From: Flavobacterium cheongpyeongense
Lineage (GTDB): Bacteria > Bacteroidota > Bacteroidia > Flavobacteriales > Flavobacteriaceae
Length of the DNA: 64,000 nucleotides
Direction of reading: 5' to 3'
NCBI RefSeq assembly: GCF_003202435.1
Contig: NZ_QJHK01000012.1
Span: forward strand, 62,001 to 126,000
Positions 8,662 to 17,386 of the stretch are shown piece by piece (position 1 is the first letter of the stretch; each line of letters opens with the position of its first letter). Position numbers and translations under genes: made by a program. Below the pieces are notes generated by a model that made no database searches, was not told the origin of the DNA, and saw nothing but the letters and a program-made list of their open reading frames with translations.

Positions 8662-11451
8662 ATGAAATTCAATTTAAGATTTCTATTAATTGCATTATTT
8701 ATCTGCGCCATTTCGGTCGCGCAAAACAAAGGTACAATTTCTGGAGTATTAACCGACAAAGAAACGAATAATGAATCACTTCCTTTTGCAAATATCTTAA
8801 TTAAAGGAACAAACATTAGCACCAACACTGACATTGAAGGGAAATATTCCCTATCTGTAAATCCGGGAACGTATACTGTTATTTTTAGTTTCGTAGGATA
8901 CGAATCTGTAGAAAAACCTGTTACTGTTAAAGCAAATGAAACAGTTACTGTTAACCAGGTGTTATCAGCTGGCGGCTATACACTGAAGGATGTGGTGGTA
9001 AAATCGTCTGGAGGAAACAGAGAAAAAGAAACTGCTTTGCTTTTGGAACAAAAAAATGCTGTGGTTATTAAACAAAGTATCGGAGCACAGGAAATGTCCA
9101 GAAAAGGAGTTAGCGACGTTGAGGATGGATTAACAAAAGTAACCGGAATTACCAAAGTAGACGGAAGAGGTTTATTTATCAGAGGACTTGAAGACCGTTA
9201 CAATAATTTACTGGTTAATGATTTACAGACGCCATCAAACAGCCCTTTCAAGAAAATCATTCCATTGGATTTATTTCCGACCGATATTGTCGGAGTTTTA
9301 AATATCTACAAAACATTCAACTCGAATATTTCAGGTGATTTTGCAGGAGGAACAGTAAATATAGAAACTACACAGCCTAAAAACATAACCAAACTTAATA
9401 TAGGTTTTGGATATACTACAAATAACAATCTTAAAAAATTCTTACTTTCAGATGATGCGAACAGTACAAAAGGTACATTCGGATTAATTGGAAAAGACAG
9501 AGAATTGTCTGGAGTTTTCGGCTCTGTCCCTAACGGAAAAAAGTTATCCCCGGATGAATATCACAATGCTTATGATGATAAAAACTGGGATGTTAATGAA
9601 ACTGCAAGTCCATTAAATTCAAGCATTGGTTTTTTACATTCACAAAAATTTGATCTTGAAAAAGAAAGAAACATTAGTTACATCATATCTTTTAACTTTG
9701 ATAATAAATATGTTTTCAGAGAAGGAGTTGACAGAACTTTTAACTTAGGTCAGGGTAATTATGATAATAATTTGTATAACACACAATATGCTTATCAAAC
9801 TACTTTTTCTGGTTTAGCAGGCTTAAAATATAAGACAAACAGACTGAACCTGAACTTTACAAGTTTGTTTATTCAGGCTACCGAAAGCATCATTCAGGAT
9901 CAGTTAGGATATACCAACAGTTTGGCAAATGTAACCAACAATCTTATCAGAGGAAATCAATTTGAAGAATCCAGATACTGGAATACTCAGCTTTTTGGAG
10001 ATTATAAATTGACAGAAGACGGAAAACAGTCTATAAAAGCCGGAGGATCTTATGTGAAAACTGGTTTTCAGCAGCCGGACAGAAAATTCATTACAGGTCA
10101 GAAAGTGAGTGATACCGAAATCAACATGTCCTACGGAGGAAACAACTTAAACCGTCAGTACTTAGATGTAAACGGAAACTTTTACTTCTCTGCTTTAGCA
10201 GAATATAATTTGAAATTTGGAAATAAAGAAAAACAAAACAATTTATCTGTTGGATATAATAATTTTCTAAACGACATGCAATCAAGTTACCGTTTCTTTT
10301 CCGGAAGAAGAAACTTAGAGAAAAATTACACCGCTGATTTAAACACCATCAGTGCGCTAATCAATGATGATATTAACAACGGAATTGTATATGTTCAGGA
10401 AGAATCCAATGGAGACTACAAGGTAAAACTGAATCAGTTTGTAAATGCCGGATACTTCAATTTATACTATACTTTTGGAGAAAAATGGGATTTAAATGCG
10501 GGTCTTAGAGCTGAAAATTCTACTCGTGAGATTAAGTACAGAGAGCAGGGGGATCCATTTGGAAGCGCTTATCGCAAAAAAACGGATGAAAGTTTAGACA
10601 TACTGCCGTCGATAAATACTAAATATGCCGTAAACGAGAACAGCAATCTGCGTGCTTCTGTAAGCAAAACCATTACAAGACCAGTTGCTATGGAATTGTT
10701 GCCTATCAACTATATTAACCCGGATGCGACTTCAGTAAGTGGTAATTCCAATTTATTGAACAGCAATAATTACAATGTAGACTTTAAATATGAGTTATTC
10801 CCTAACAGCAAAGAATTTTTTGCCATTGGAGCTTTCGGAAAATTAATTGAAGATCCGATCGAGAGAGTTTTTAAACCAACTGCAAATAGTGGAGGACAAA
10901 TTACAACTTTCAAAAACTCTGAACAAGCTGTAATTTATGGTGCTGAAATCGAAATGATTTTAACTTTAAACAGAATTAGTGAGTCATTGTCTAACTTCAC
11001 TTTTGGATTCAATACTTCATTAATGAATACTGATGTAAAAATTGATTTGAACAAACAAGGGAATGAATTAGAAAACAGCAAAAACCGTAAACTTCAGGGA
11101 GCTTCAAACTGGATGATTAATACAGACCTGAAATATGAGTTTACTTTGAACAAAGAGTGGAAAAACACAATGACATTGGTTTACAATGTTTACGGAGACA
11201 GAATTTTTGCAGTAGGTTCATCAGGAATGGATCATATTTATGAAAAATCATTTAGCAAATTAGATTTTGTCTGGTCAAGCACTCTTTCTAAAAACATCGA
11301 TTTAAAATTTTCAGCAGAAAATTTACTCAATCCGTATTACAGAAAAGAATTAGGAAAAAACAGCACTATAGACATCACCGAGGATTCATTAGTACTTCGT
11401 GAATATAAAAAAGGAGTTGGATTCTCAGTAAATATCGGATACACATTTTAA
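8662..11451 (+). CDS. TonB-dependent outer-membrane receptor with N-terminal carboxypeptidase-D-like domain
   Basis: 929 residues. Signal peptide to about residue 20 (ISVAQ). Residues 23-107 form a carboxypeptidase-regulatory-like beta domain (GTISGVLTDKETN ... GKYSLSVNPGTY ... FVGYES). The plug follows at about 125-235 (VTGITKVDGRGLFIRGLEDR, then FAGGTVNIET), then a barrel ending VNIGYTF. The receptor imports a substrate across the outer membrane using TonB energy. No SusD gene follows; instead a beta-helix lipoprotein gene does, with a near-identical operator, so these two probably work together. Divergence from phoB suggests a phosphate-related substrate (inference). It is not a typical siderophore receptor by context. 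Confidence 0.88.
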   Translation: MKFNLRFLLIALFICAISVAQNKGTISGVLTDKETNNESLPFANILIKGTNISTNTDIEGKYSLSVNPGTYTVIFSFVGYESVEKPVTVKANETVTVNQVLSAGGYTLKDVVVKSSGGNREKETALLLEQKNAVVIKQSIGAQEMSRKGVSDVEDGLTKVTGITKVDGRGLFIRGLEDRYNNLLVNDLQTPSNSPFKKIIPLDLFPTDIVGVLNIYKTFNSNISGDFAGGTVNIETTQPKNITKLNIGFGYTTNNNLKKFLLSDDANSTKGTFGLIGKDRELSGVFGSVPNGKKLSPDEYHNAYDDKNWDVNETASPLNSSIGFLHSQKFDLEKERNISYIISFNFDNKYVFREGVDRTFNLGQGNYDNNLYNTQYAYQTTFSGLAGLKYKTNRLNLNFTSLFIQATESIIQDQLGYTNSLANVTNNLIRGNQFEESRYWNTQLFGDYKLTEDGKQSIKAGGSYVKTGFQQPDRKFITGQKVSDTEINMSYGGNNLNRQYLDVNGNFYFSALAEYNLKFGNKEKQNNLSVGYNNFLNDMQSSYRFFSGRRNLEKNYTADLNTISALINDDINNGIVYVQEESNGDYKVKLNQFVNAGYFNLYYTFGEKWDLNAGLRAENSTREIKYREQGDPFGSAYRKKTDESLDILPSINTKYAVNENSNLRASVSKTITRPVAMELLPINYINPDATSVSGNSNLLNSNNYNVDFKYELFPNSKEFFAIGAFGKLIEDPIERVFKPTANSGGQITTFKNSEQAVIYGAEIEMILTLNRISESLSNFTFGFNTSLMNTDVKIDLNKQGNELENSKNRKLQGASNWMINTDLKYEFTLNKEWKNTMTLVYNVYGDRIFAVGSSGMDHIYEKSFSKLDFVWSSTLSKNIDLKFSAENLLNPYYRKELGKNSTIDITEDSLVLREYKKGVGFSVNIGYTF

Positions 11452-11456
11452 TGAAC

Positions 11457-11484
11457 AAAAAAGAGCTTTACGGCTCTTTTTTTA
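11457..11484 (+). terminator. Intrinsic terminator after the TonB receptor
   Basis: AAAAAAGAGC pairs with GCTCTTTTTT around a 6-nt loop, ending in a T run. It separates the receptor from the lipoprotein gene, which then has its own promoter. Confidence 0.88.
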
Positions 11485-11494
11485 TTTAAGTACG

Positions 11495-11582
11495 TAACAT
11501 AAATTTTACATCAAATTGATTGTTATATAATACTTTGATAACAATTAGCTAACTAAATTTAAGAATCACGACAGTACTTTTG
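11495..11582 (+). promoter_or_regulatory. Lipoprotein promoter with 11-bp-phased TAACA repeats (putative Pho box)
   Basis: TAACA at 11495 and TTACA at 11506 form one pair; TAACA at 11539 and TAACT at 11550 form another; the two pairs are 44 bp (4 x 11) apart. The -7 element TACTTTTG (11575-11582) is an exact TAnnTTTG, and the last pentamer starts 32 nt before its final G, the same distance as in the receptor promoter. The 14-bp motif TTTTACATCAAATT (11504-11517) is also shared with the receptor upstream region. Confidence 0.6.
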
Positions 11583-11627
11583 AAGTAAATAATAACACAA
11601 AAAAAACATAATCAAAATCATTAAAAA

Positions 11628-12818
11628 ATGAAAAAAATAGCAATCAGTCTTACTTTTTTAAGCTTAATTTTCGCAAGTTGTTCTTCTAGCGATGATGATA
11701 TTGTAACTCCTCCTGTATCAGGTTCTGGAGAAATCACAGGAGACATTACTGCTTCAAAAACATATATCAAAGGTACCTATACAATAAGTGGAACCGTAAG
11801 AGTAAAGAAAGATGTAACTTTAACTTTTGAAGCTGGATCAGTTATTACAGCAGATGCAACAAACGGACCTGATGCTTTATTAGTAGAAAAAGATGGAAAA
11901 CTAATTGTTGCAGGAACAGCTGCAGAACCAGTTGTTTTTACAGAAAAATCTAAAACTCCAGGATCTTGGGGTGGAATTATCATATTTGGTGATGCACCAA
12001 TCGTTTCCGGAAAAACAGCTGACGGTACTCCAATTACAACAGCAACTTCAGAAGACGGTACGAACATTGTTTATGGAGGCTCAAATGCCACTCACAGCAG
12101 TGGTTCACTAAAATATGTTCGTGTTGAATATGCCGGAAAGAAAATCTTAGATGGTAACTCAGAAATGAATGGTTTTTCTTTCTACGCTGTTGGTTCTGGT
12201 ACGGTTTTAGAAAATTTAGTAGCTTACAAAGGAGCTGATGATGGTTTCGAGTTTTATGGTGGAACTGTAAGTGGTAAAAACCTAGTTTCTTACGGTAATA
12301 CAGATGATTCTTTTGACTGGCAAGATGGATGGCAAGGTCAGTCTAACACTAACTGGTATGCTTACCAAACAGGTGCAGGAAACTTCGGAATGGAAATCGA
12401 AGCAAAAAGTGTCAACAATGCCTTCTTCCCTAAAGTTTCTAACATTACTTTAAGAAGAGCTGTCGGAACAACAACTGAAGCTGCAGGTTCTGTAGAATAT
12501 GACGCAATCCAATTCAAAAAAGAAGGAAACGGTGAATATTCTAATATTGTAATATCAGGATACACTACAACTAATGCAGTTGCAGTTAGAATACAGGAAT
12601 CAACTACAAATACTAACCAAGTAGCAGGTGGTAAAATTAAAATATTGAACGCAAAAATTGAAGATGCAGCTACTACTTTAACAGGAACTGGAGCAACAGG
12701 TTTCACAATTACTTTCCCTGAAGGAAATTTTACAACAAGTACAACAGCAACCGGAGCTGCTTTAACTCCTGGTGCATGGGCAATTGTTGACGGTGTAAAC
12801 TTATTAGAAAAATTATAA
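11628..12818 (+). CDS. Surface lipoprotein with right-handed beta-helix
   Basis: 396 residues. A lipoprotein signal peptide ends LIFASC (Cys18), followed by SSSDDD, an acidic stretch of the kind that directs Bacteroidota lipoproteins to the cell surface. The body carries short repeating turns typical of a parallel beta-helix: TYTISGTVRVKKDVTLTFEA, then GSWGGIIIFGDAPI, ADDGFEFYGG and DDSFDWQDGW. Relatives are often labelled multidrug transporter in databases, which the sequence does not support. It lies 176 bp after the TonB receptor with a matching operator, so it probably captures or presents the receptor's substrate, possibly a phosphorylated compound (inference). No catalytic motif was recognised. 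Confidence 0.78.
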   Translation: MKKIAISLTFLSLIFASCSSSDDDIVTPPVSGSGEITGDITASKTYIKGTYTISGTVRVKKDVTLTFEAGSVITADATNGPDALLVEKDGKLIVAGTAAEPVVFTEKSKTPGSWGGIIIFGDAPIVSGKTADGTPITTATSEDGTNIVYGGSNATHSSGSLKYVRVEYAGKKILDGNSEMNGFSFYAVGSGTVLENLVAYKGADDGFEFYGGTVSGKNLVSYGNTDDSFDWQDGWQGQSNTNWYAYQTGAGNFGMEIEAKSVNNAFFPKVSNITLRRAVGTTTEAAGSVEYDAIQFKKEGNGEYSNIVISGYTTTNAVAVRIQESTTNTNQVAGGKIKILNAKIEDAATTLTGTGATGFTITFPEGNFTTSTTATGAALTPGAWAIVDGVNLLEKL

Positions 12819-12840
12819 GATTTACTTATAAACTGTTAAA

Positions 12841-12871
12841 AACATCCTAAATATTTAGGATGTTTTTTTTT
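12841..12871 (+). terminator. Intrinsic terminator after the beta-helix lipoprotein
   Basis: AACATCCTAA pairs perfectly with TTAGGATGTT around a 4-nt loop (12851-12854), followed by a run of nine or more T. Confidence 0.93.
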
Positions 12872-12926
12872 GGGGGTAATTTTTGAAAACTTTTTTTTGT
12901 ATATTTACGATATCTAAAATGATGCG

Positions 12927-13262
12927 ATGGCAAAAAACTACTTTTATATTACTTTCTTACTGGCTTTTTTCTTTACTTTAAGTGTCTCAGCACAAGACAG
13001 TAAAGCAACGCCAAAAACTCAGGGTACTCCTATAGAGGGTTTAAGCTTGTATCCTAACCCTGTGGTAAATGGAAAAGTATATATTACCTCCAAAAATGAT
13101 CTGGAAAAAGAAATTATTATATTTGATGTTTTAGGCAAAAAAGTTCTTCAGGTACATTTAACTACAAAAGAGCTAAACATTCCTGATTTAACTCCTGGAG
13201 TTTACATCATAAAAATAAGTGAACAAGGCAGTTCGGCGACACGAAAACTAATTGTTCGATAA
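12927..13262 (+). CDS. Small secreted protein consisting of a T9SS type A sorting domain
   Basis: 111 residues. Signal peptide to about residue 22 (SVSAQ), a linker of about 17 residues, then a complete type IX secretion C-terminal domain: LYPNPVVNGKVYI, IIFDVLGKKVLQ, LTPGVYIIKI and final TRKLIVR. There is essentially no passenger for the sorting domain to export. T9SS domains normally guide a large enzyme or adhesin through the outer membrane and are removed or anchored. This one could be a free surface module, a remnant of a larger gene, or a sorting-domain-like extracellular protein in its own right. It has its own promoter region and terminator. Confidence 0.82.
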   Translation: MAKNYFYITFLLAFFFTLSVSAQDSKATPKTQGTPIEGLSLYPNPVVNGKVYITSKNDLEKEIIIFDVLGKKVLQVHLTTKELNIPDLTPGVYIIKISEQGSSATRKLIVR

Positions 13263-13270
13263 AACAATAT

Positions 13271-13295
13271 AAAAAGCTCCTTGTGGAGCTTTTTT
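13271..13295 (+). terminator. Intrinsic terminator after the sorting-domain protein
   Basis: AAAAAGCTCC and GGAGCTTTTT form a 10-bp stem with a TTGT loop. An imperfect 20-bp inverted repeat follows (13296-13315 with 13359-13378, 18 of 20 matching; cores AGTCACAGTTTTC and GAAAACCGTGACT). Confidence 0.9.
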
Positions 13296-13386
13296 AGTTT
13301 TCAGTCACAGTTTTCAATTTTGTAAAACCGTTAAAAAGGTGACTTGAAAACCGTGATGGAAAACCGTGACTAAAAACTAAAAATAA

Positions 13387-13394
13387 TATCTTTG
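13387..13394 (+). promoter_or_regulatory. -7 element TATCTTTG of the LuxE-like gene
   Basis: Exact match to TAnnTTTG, 13 bp before the TTG start, so the leader is only a few nucleotides long. Confidence 0.6.
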
Positions 13395-13407
13395 CACAAA
13401 AAAAGTT

Positions 13408-14388
13408 TTGAACACAGCCAACGATATCTTTACCATTTCGAATCAAAAACAATTTGAAAAAAAAGCACTTAAGGTGTTTCGCTTTCAGCACGAGAATAAT
13501 AAAGTGTATCGTGATTTCTGTGATTTCTTAAAAGTAAATCCACAGCAGGTAAAATCATTAGAACAAATTCCTTTTTTACCTATTCAGTTTTTCAAAAGCC
13601 ACGAAGTTGTATCCAATACAGATTTTGCTCAGGTAACTTTTACCAGCAGCGGAACTACCGGAATGATTACCAGCAGACACTTGGTAACCGATGTTTCTCT
13701 TTACGAAGAAAGTTACCGCAACGGATTTTCACAGTTTTACGGCAATATCGAAGATTACGTTGTTTTAGCCCTTTTACCGTCCTATCTCGAACGCGAGGGA
13801 TCTTCGCTTATTTACATGGTCGAAGACTTAATAAAACTCTCCAGTCAGCCTGAAAGTGGCTTTTATTTACACAATCACGACGACTTAATTAAAAAACTGA
13901 CTGCTTTAGACGAATCCGGACAAAATGTAATTCTAATTGGGGTCACTTACGCCTTATTAGACCTGATCGAAAAACATAAATTTCAGCTTCAGAATACTAT
14001 TATTATGGAAACCGGAGGAATGAAAGGCAAACGTAAAGAAATGATTCGGGAAGAACTACACGACCAGCTTTGCAAAGGTTTTGGCGTTTCAGCCATTCAT
14101 TCTGAATATGGCATGACAGAACTTCTGGCACAAGCTTATTCTCTTGGTGAAGGTATTTTTGAATGTCCGTCATGGATGCACATTTTAGTTCGCGATCCCG
14201 AAGATGCCCTCACTTATGTAAAAGACGGAAAAACAGGTGGGATCAATGTTATTGATTTAGCCAACATCAATTCCTGCTCATTTATCGCTACGCAAGATTT
14301 AGGCAAAAAAAATCCCAACAACTCTTTTGAAGTATTGGGACGTTTTGATAATTCTGATATTCGTGGGTGTAATTTGATGGTTTTGTAA
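13408..14388 (+). CDS. LuxE / acyl-protein synthetase-like enzyme
   Basis: 326 residues from a TTG codon at 13408; the frame is closed by a TAA at 13384 and no ATG lies near, so TTG is the best start. The motif VTFTSSGTTG is the ATP/AMP-binding loop of adenylating enzymes, and IHSEYGMTELLAQAY is the second core motif of the family; the short length without a C-terminal cap domain matches LuxE-type acyl-protein synthetases. Such enzymes activate a carboxylic acid as an adenylate and pass it to a protein thiol or other acceptor. The substrate is unknown. The gene stands alone and is convergent with tyrS. Confidence 0.75.
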   Translation: MNTANDIFTISNQKQFEKKALKVFRFQHENNKVYRDFCDFLKVNPQQVKSLEQIPFLPIQFFKSHEVVSNTDFAQVTFTSSGTTGMITSRHLVTDVSLYEESYRNGFSQFYGNIEDYVVLALLPSYLEREGSSLIYMVEDLIKLSSQPESGFYLHNHDDLIKKLTALDESGQNVILIGVTYALLDLIEKHKFQLQNTIIMETGGMKGKRKEMIREELHDQLCKGFGVSAIHSEYGMTELLAQAYSLGEGIFECPSWMHILVRDPEDALTYVKDGKTGGINVIDLANINSCSFIATQDLGKKNPNNSFEVLGRFDNSDIRGCNLMVL

Positions 14389-15684
14389 TTAAACCACCCG
14401 AATCACAAAATAATTTTTCTTTCCACTTTGCAATAAAACAAACTGATTGTTGATTAAATCATTTGTAGTCAATACAAAATCTTCTTTAATTTTTTCTCTG
14501 TTTACTGAAATTGAATTTGCTGTTAAAGCACGTCTTGCTTCTCCGTTTGATTTAAAGAAACCTGTTTTTTCGTTTAAAACTGAGATAATATCCAATCCGT
14601 TTTCTAAATCTGCTTTTGCAATTTCTGCCTGAGGAACTCCGTCAAAAACTTCTAAGAAAGTAGCTTCATCCAATTGTTTTAAATCTTCTGCAGTAGAATT
14701 TCCAAACAGAATATTCGAAGCCTGAATCGCTTTTTCTAATTCTTCTTTACTGTGAACAAAAATCGTAATTTCTTCTGCTAATCTCTTCTGCAAAACCCTT
14801 AAATGCGGTGCTGCCTGATGTTCTGCAATTAATGCATCGATCGTTTCTTTATCTAAAAAAGTAAATATTTTAATGTATTTTTCAGCATCAGCATCTGTAG
14901 CGTTGACCCAAAACTGGTAGAATTTGTAAACCGAAGTTTTATCAGCGTCCAGCCAGACATTTCCTCCTTCAGATTTCCCGAATTTAGATCCGTCCGCTTT
15001 TGTAATTAAAGGTGTTGTCAGCGCAAAAGCTTTTGCATTTTCGCCACCCATTCGGCGTACTAATTCTGTACCTGTGGTAATATTCCCCCATTGGTCAGAA
15101 CCTCCCATTTGCAAAAGGCAGTTGTTGTTTTTATATAAATGATAAAAGTCGTATCCCTGAATTAATTGGTAGGTGAATTCTGTGAAAGACATTCCTTCAC
15201 CCTCTCCGTTAATTCTCTTTTTAACAGAATCCTTCGCCATCATATAATTTACCGTAATACGTTTTCCAACTTCACGGGCAAAATCAATAAACGAGAATTC
15301 TTTCATCCAGTCATAGTTATTTACCATGATTGGTCCGTTTGGTTCATTTGAATTAAAATCTAAAAAACGCGATAAAACACTTTTGATTCCTGCAACATTT
15401 TTAGCTAAAGTTTCTTCGTTCAACAGATTTCTTTCATCAGATTTTCCGGAAGGATCACCAATCATTCCGGTTGCACCACCCACTAAAGCAACGGGCTGAT
15501 GACCAAAATTTTTTAAATGAACCAACAAAATAATCTGAACCATACTGCCAATATGCAGCGAATCTGCCGTTGGATCAAAACCAATATAAGCCGATGTTAC
15601 CTCTTTTAGCAATTGTTCTTCCGTTCCTGGCATGCTATCATGGTACAAACCGCGCCACTTTAATTCTTCAACTAGATTCTTCAT
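14389..15684 (-). CDS. tyrS: Tyrosyl-tRNA synthetase
   Basis: 431 residues from the ATG at 15684. The frame runs 20 codons further upstream, but that part is low-complexity and contains the -7 element TACATTTG (15702-15709, minus strand), so it is leader. Class I motifs: [20 protein letters not shown] (HIGH variant) and [13 protein letters not shown] (KMSKS variant). Tyr-binding residues are seen in QGYDFYHLY and [10 protein letters not shown]. The last 65 residues form an S4 RNA-binding domain ([19 protein letters not shown]). The enzyme charges tRNA-Tyr in the cytoplasm. Confidence 0.97.
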   Translation of the reverse strand: MKNLVEELKWRGLYHDSMPGTEEQLLKEVTSAYIGFDPTADSLHIGSMVQIILLVHLKNFGHQPVALVGGATGMIGDPSGKSDERNLLNEETLAKNVAGIKSVLSRFLDFNSNEPNGPIMVNNYDWMKEFSFIDFAREVGKRITVNYMMAKDSVKKRINGEGEGMSFTEFTYQLIQGYDFYHLYKNNNCLLQMGGSDQWGNITTGTELVRRMGGENAKAFALTTPLITKADGSKFGKSEGGNVWLDADKTSVYKFYQFWVNATDADAEKYIKIFTFLDKETIDALIAEHQAAPHLRVLQKRLAEEITIFVHSKEELEKAIQASNILFGNSTAEDLKQLDEATFLEVFDGVPQAEIAKADLENGLDIISVLNEKTGFFKSNGEARRALTANSISVNREKIKEDFVLTTNDLINNQFVLLQSGKKNYFVIRVV

Positions 15685-15701
15685 TTTAAAATATTTTTGC
15701 G

Positions 15702-15772
15702 CAAATGTAATCAATGTCAATGGCAATTTCAATTTCAATGGCAAAAATCAATGGCAATAACAATTTCAATGG
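15702..15772. repeat. tyrS promoter and CAATGG/CAATTTCAAT simple repeat
   Basis: CAAATGTA (15702-15709) is the tyrS -7 element on the minus strand. Next to it, 15710-15772 is a degenerate tandem array of units such as TCAATGGCAA and CAATTTCAATGG. Confidence 0.6.
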
Positions 15773-15865
15773 GTAATCTTAAAAAGTAATTCTAAAATTA
15801 AAAACCTTTTCAACTTTGATCTTCTGTAAATTTGCACCTTTCAAGCAAAAAGTTATCTTTACAAA

Positions 15866-16867
15866 ATGATATTAGTAACAGGAGGAACCGGTTTAGTTGG
15901 CGCACATTTATTGCTTCATTTAATTGAAAATGAAGAAAATGTAAAGGCGATTTACCGAAATCTAAAAAATATCCAAAAAACAAAATCGGTTTTTGAATTG
16001 TATAAAAAAGGCGATTTATTCGAAAAAATCAATTGGCTTGAAGCCGATATTTTAGATGTACCTTCCCTTGAAACTGCTTTTATCGGAATAGAGTACGTTT
16101 ATCATTGCGCCGCATTAATCTCTTTTGATCCAAAGGATGAAGACGCACTTCGAAAAACCAATATTGAGGGAACGGCAAACATGGTTAATTTTTCTTTAGC
16201 CAAAGGAGTAAAGAAATTTTGTTTTGTAAGTTCTATTGCTGCTTTGGGAGATTTGCCTCAACATGAAACTTATATTACCGAAGAAACCGACTGGAATCCG
16301 GAAAAACCACACAGTGACTATGCCATTTCAAAATACGGTGCCGAAATGGAGGTCTGGCGCGGAGTCCAGGAGGGCTTAGATGTAATGATCATAAATCCGG
16401 GCGTTATTTTAGCCCCTGCTTCAACAAGATCCATTTTTGAACACGGAAGTAATGAATTGTATGCAAAAGTAGCTAACGGACTTTCATTTTACACTCTTGG
16501 AAATACTGGGTTTATCACTATAAATGATGTGGTCAGAATTGCTTTGGAGTTAATGAAAAGCGATATAAAAAACGAACGTTTTACGCTAATTGCAGATAAT
16601 ATTGTTTTCAGCGACATATTAAGCACAATTGCCCAAGTTTTAAAAGTAAAAAAACCGACAATTCACGCAACTCCTTTATTTATGAATTTTCTTTGGATTG
16701 CAGATAGCCTATTTTCAACTTTATTATTTCAAAAAAGAAGTCTTACCCGCGCAACAGCAAAAGCATCTTATTCTAAACACCTGTACTCTAATGAAAAAAT
16801 AAAAACCGCTCTGGGAACGGTTTTTTCAGATGTTCATCAATATGTAAAAGATTTTTCGAAGTTATAA
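15866..16867 (+). CDS. NAD(P)-dependent epimerase/dehydratase family (extended SDR) protein
   Basis: 333 residues. It starts MILVTGGTGLVGAHLL, the GxxGxxG Rossmann motif of extended SDRs. ADILDVPS supplies the adenine-site Asp, VYHCAALISF the NAG-like loop, FVSSIAALG the catalytic Ser region and YAISKYGAE the YxxxK dyad. These enzymes act on nucleotide sugars, flavonoid-like or sterol-like substrates; the real substrate here is not evident. The -7 element TAAATTTG lies at 15827-15834. Its end overlaps the convergent DUF4296 gene by 6 bp. Confidence 0.85.
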   Translation: MILVTGGTGLVGAHLLLHLIENEENVKAIYRNLKNIQKTKSVFELYKKGDLFEKINWLEADILDVPSLETAFIGIEYVYHCAALISFDPKDEDALRKTNIEGTANMVNFSLAKGVKKFCFVSSIAALGDLPQHETYITEETDWNPEKPHSDYAISKYGAEMEVWRGVQEGLDVMIINPGVILAPASTRSIFEHGSNELYAKVANGLSFYTLGNTGFITINDVVRIALELMKSDIKNERFTLIADNIVFSDILSTIAQVLKVKKPTIHATPLFMNFLWIADSLFSTLLFQKRSLTRATAKASYSKHLYSNEKIKTALGTVFSDVHQYVKDFSKL

Positions 16868-17380
16868 TCCTTTATGACCAAGTCGTCTCATTCTTTTTAT
16901 AGAATCGATATTCACTTTTTTTACAATTTTCTTTTTTACAGAATCTTCAAAGGTTTCTTTTAGTTTATTATTTTTTGCTTCTGCTGCTTTTTTTGCATCG
17001 GATACCTTTTTAGCTTTAGCCGCCTTTTTTTCTTCCGCTTTCAGCTTTATTTCTGTATTCTTTTTTTCTTTTTCTAGCCTTGCATTTATTTCATCAAACA
17101 TCTCTTTGTAACTTTCATAATCAGCGGCATAATACATATTGCTTTTGGCAAATTGAATACTATCAACCTTGTATTTTTTGAAAATAAACTTAGCAGGACT
17201 TGATTCTACAGAGTCCAGGGATAAAGGTTGCTGGTATTTTATAGCTTCCAAAAGAGACAAATCATATATAATATCCATCATTTTTTCTTTCGCAATAAGT
17301 CTTGCAGGTTCTTTGACCAGTTCTTTTTTACAACTTACAGAAAAAAATAAAACCAATATTACAAATACAAAATTCTTCAT
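16862..17380 (-). CDS. DUF4296 lipoprotein
   Basis: 172 residues. A lipoprotein signal peptide ends VSC (Cys17). The region RLIAKEKMMDIIYDLSLLEA fits DUF4296, a Bacteroidota family of unknown function. The C-terminal 70 residues are a Lys/Ala/Glu-rich probable coiled coil. The gene follows dihydroorotase by 6 bp and belongs to an operon GT2 - dihydroorotase - DUF4296; the same grouping is familiar in flavobacteria but does not reveal a role. Confidence 0.85.
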   Translation of the reverse strand: MKNFVFVILVLFFSVSCKKELVKEPARLIAKEKMMDIIYDLSLLEAIKYQQPLSLDSVESSPAKFIFKKYKVDSIQFAKSNMYYAADYESYKEMFDEINARLEKEKKNTEIKLKAEEKKAAKAKKVSDAKKAAEAKNNKLKETFEDSVKKKIVKKVNIDSIKRMRRLGHKGL

Positions 17381-17386
17381 ATCAAT

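Noticed and set aside
12362..12706. 114-codon frame on the minus strand within the beta-helix lipoprotein gene
   Set aside because: Mirrors the Thr/Ala/Val-rich codons of the real gene; no promoter, no family resemblance.
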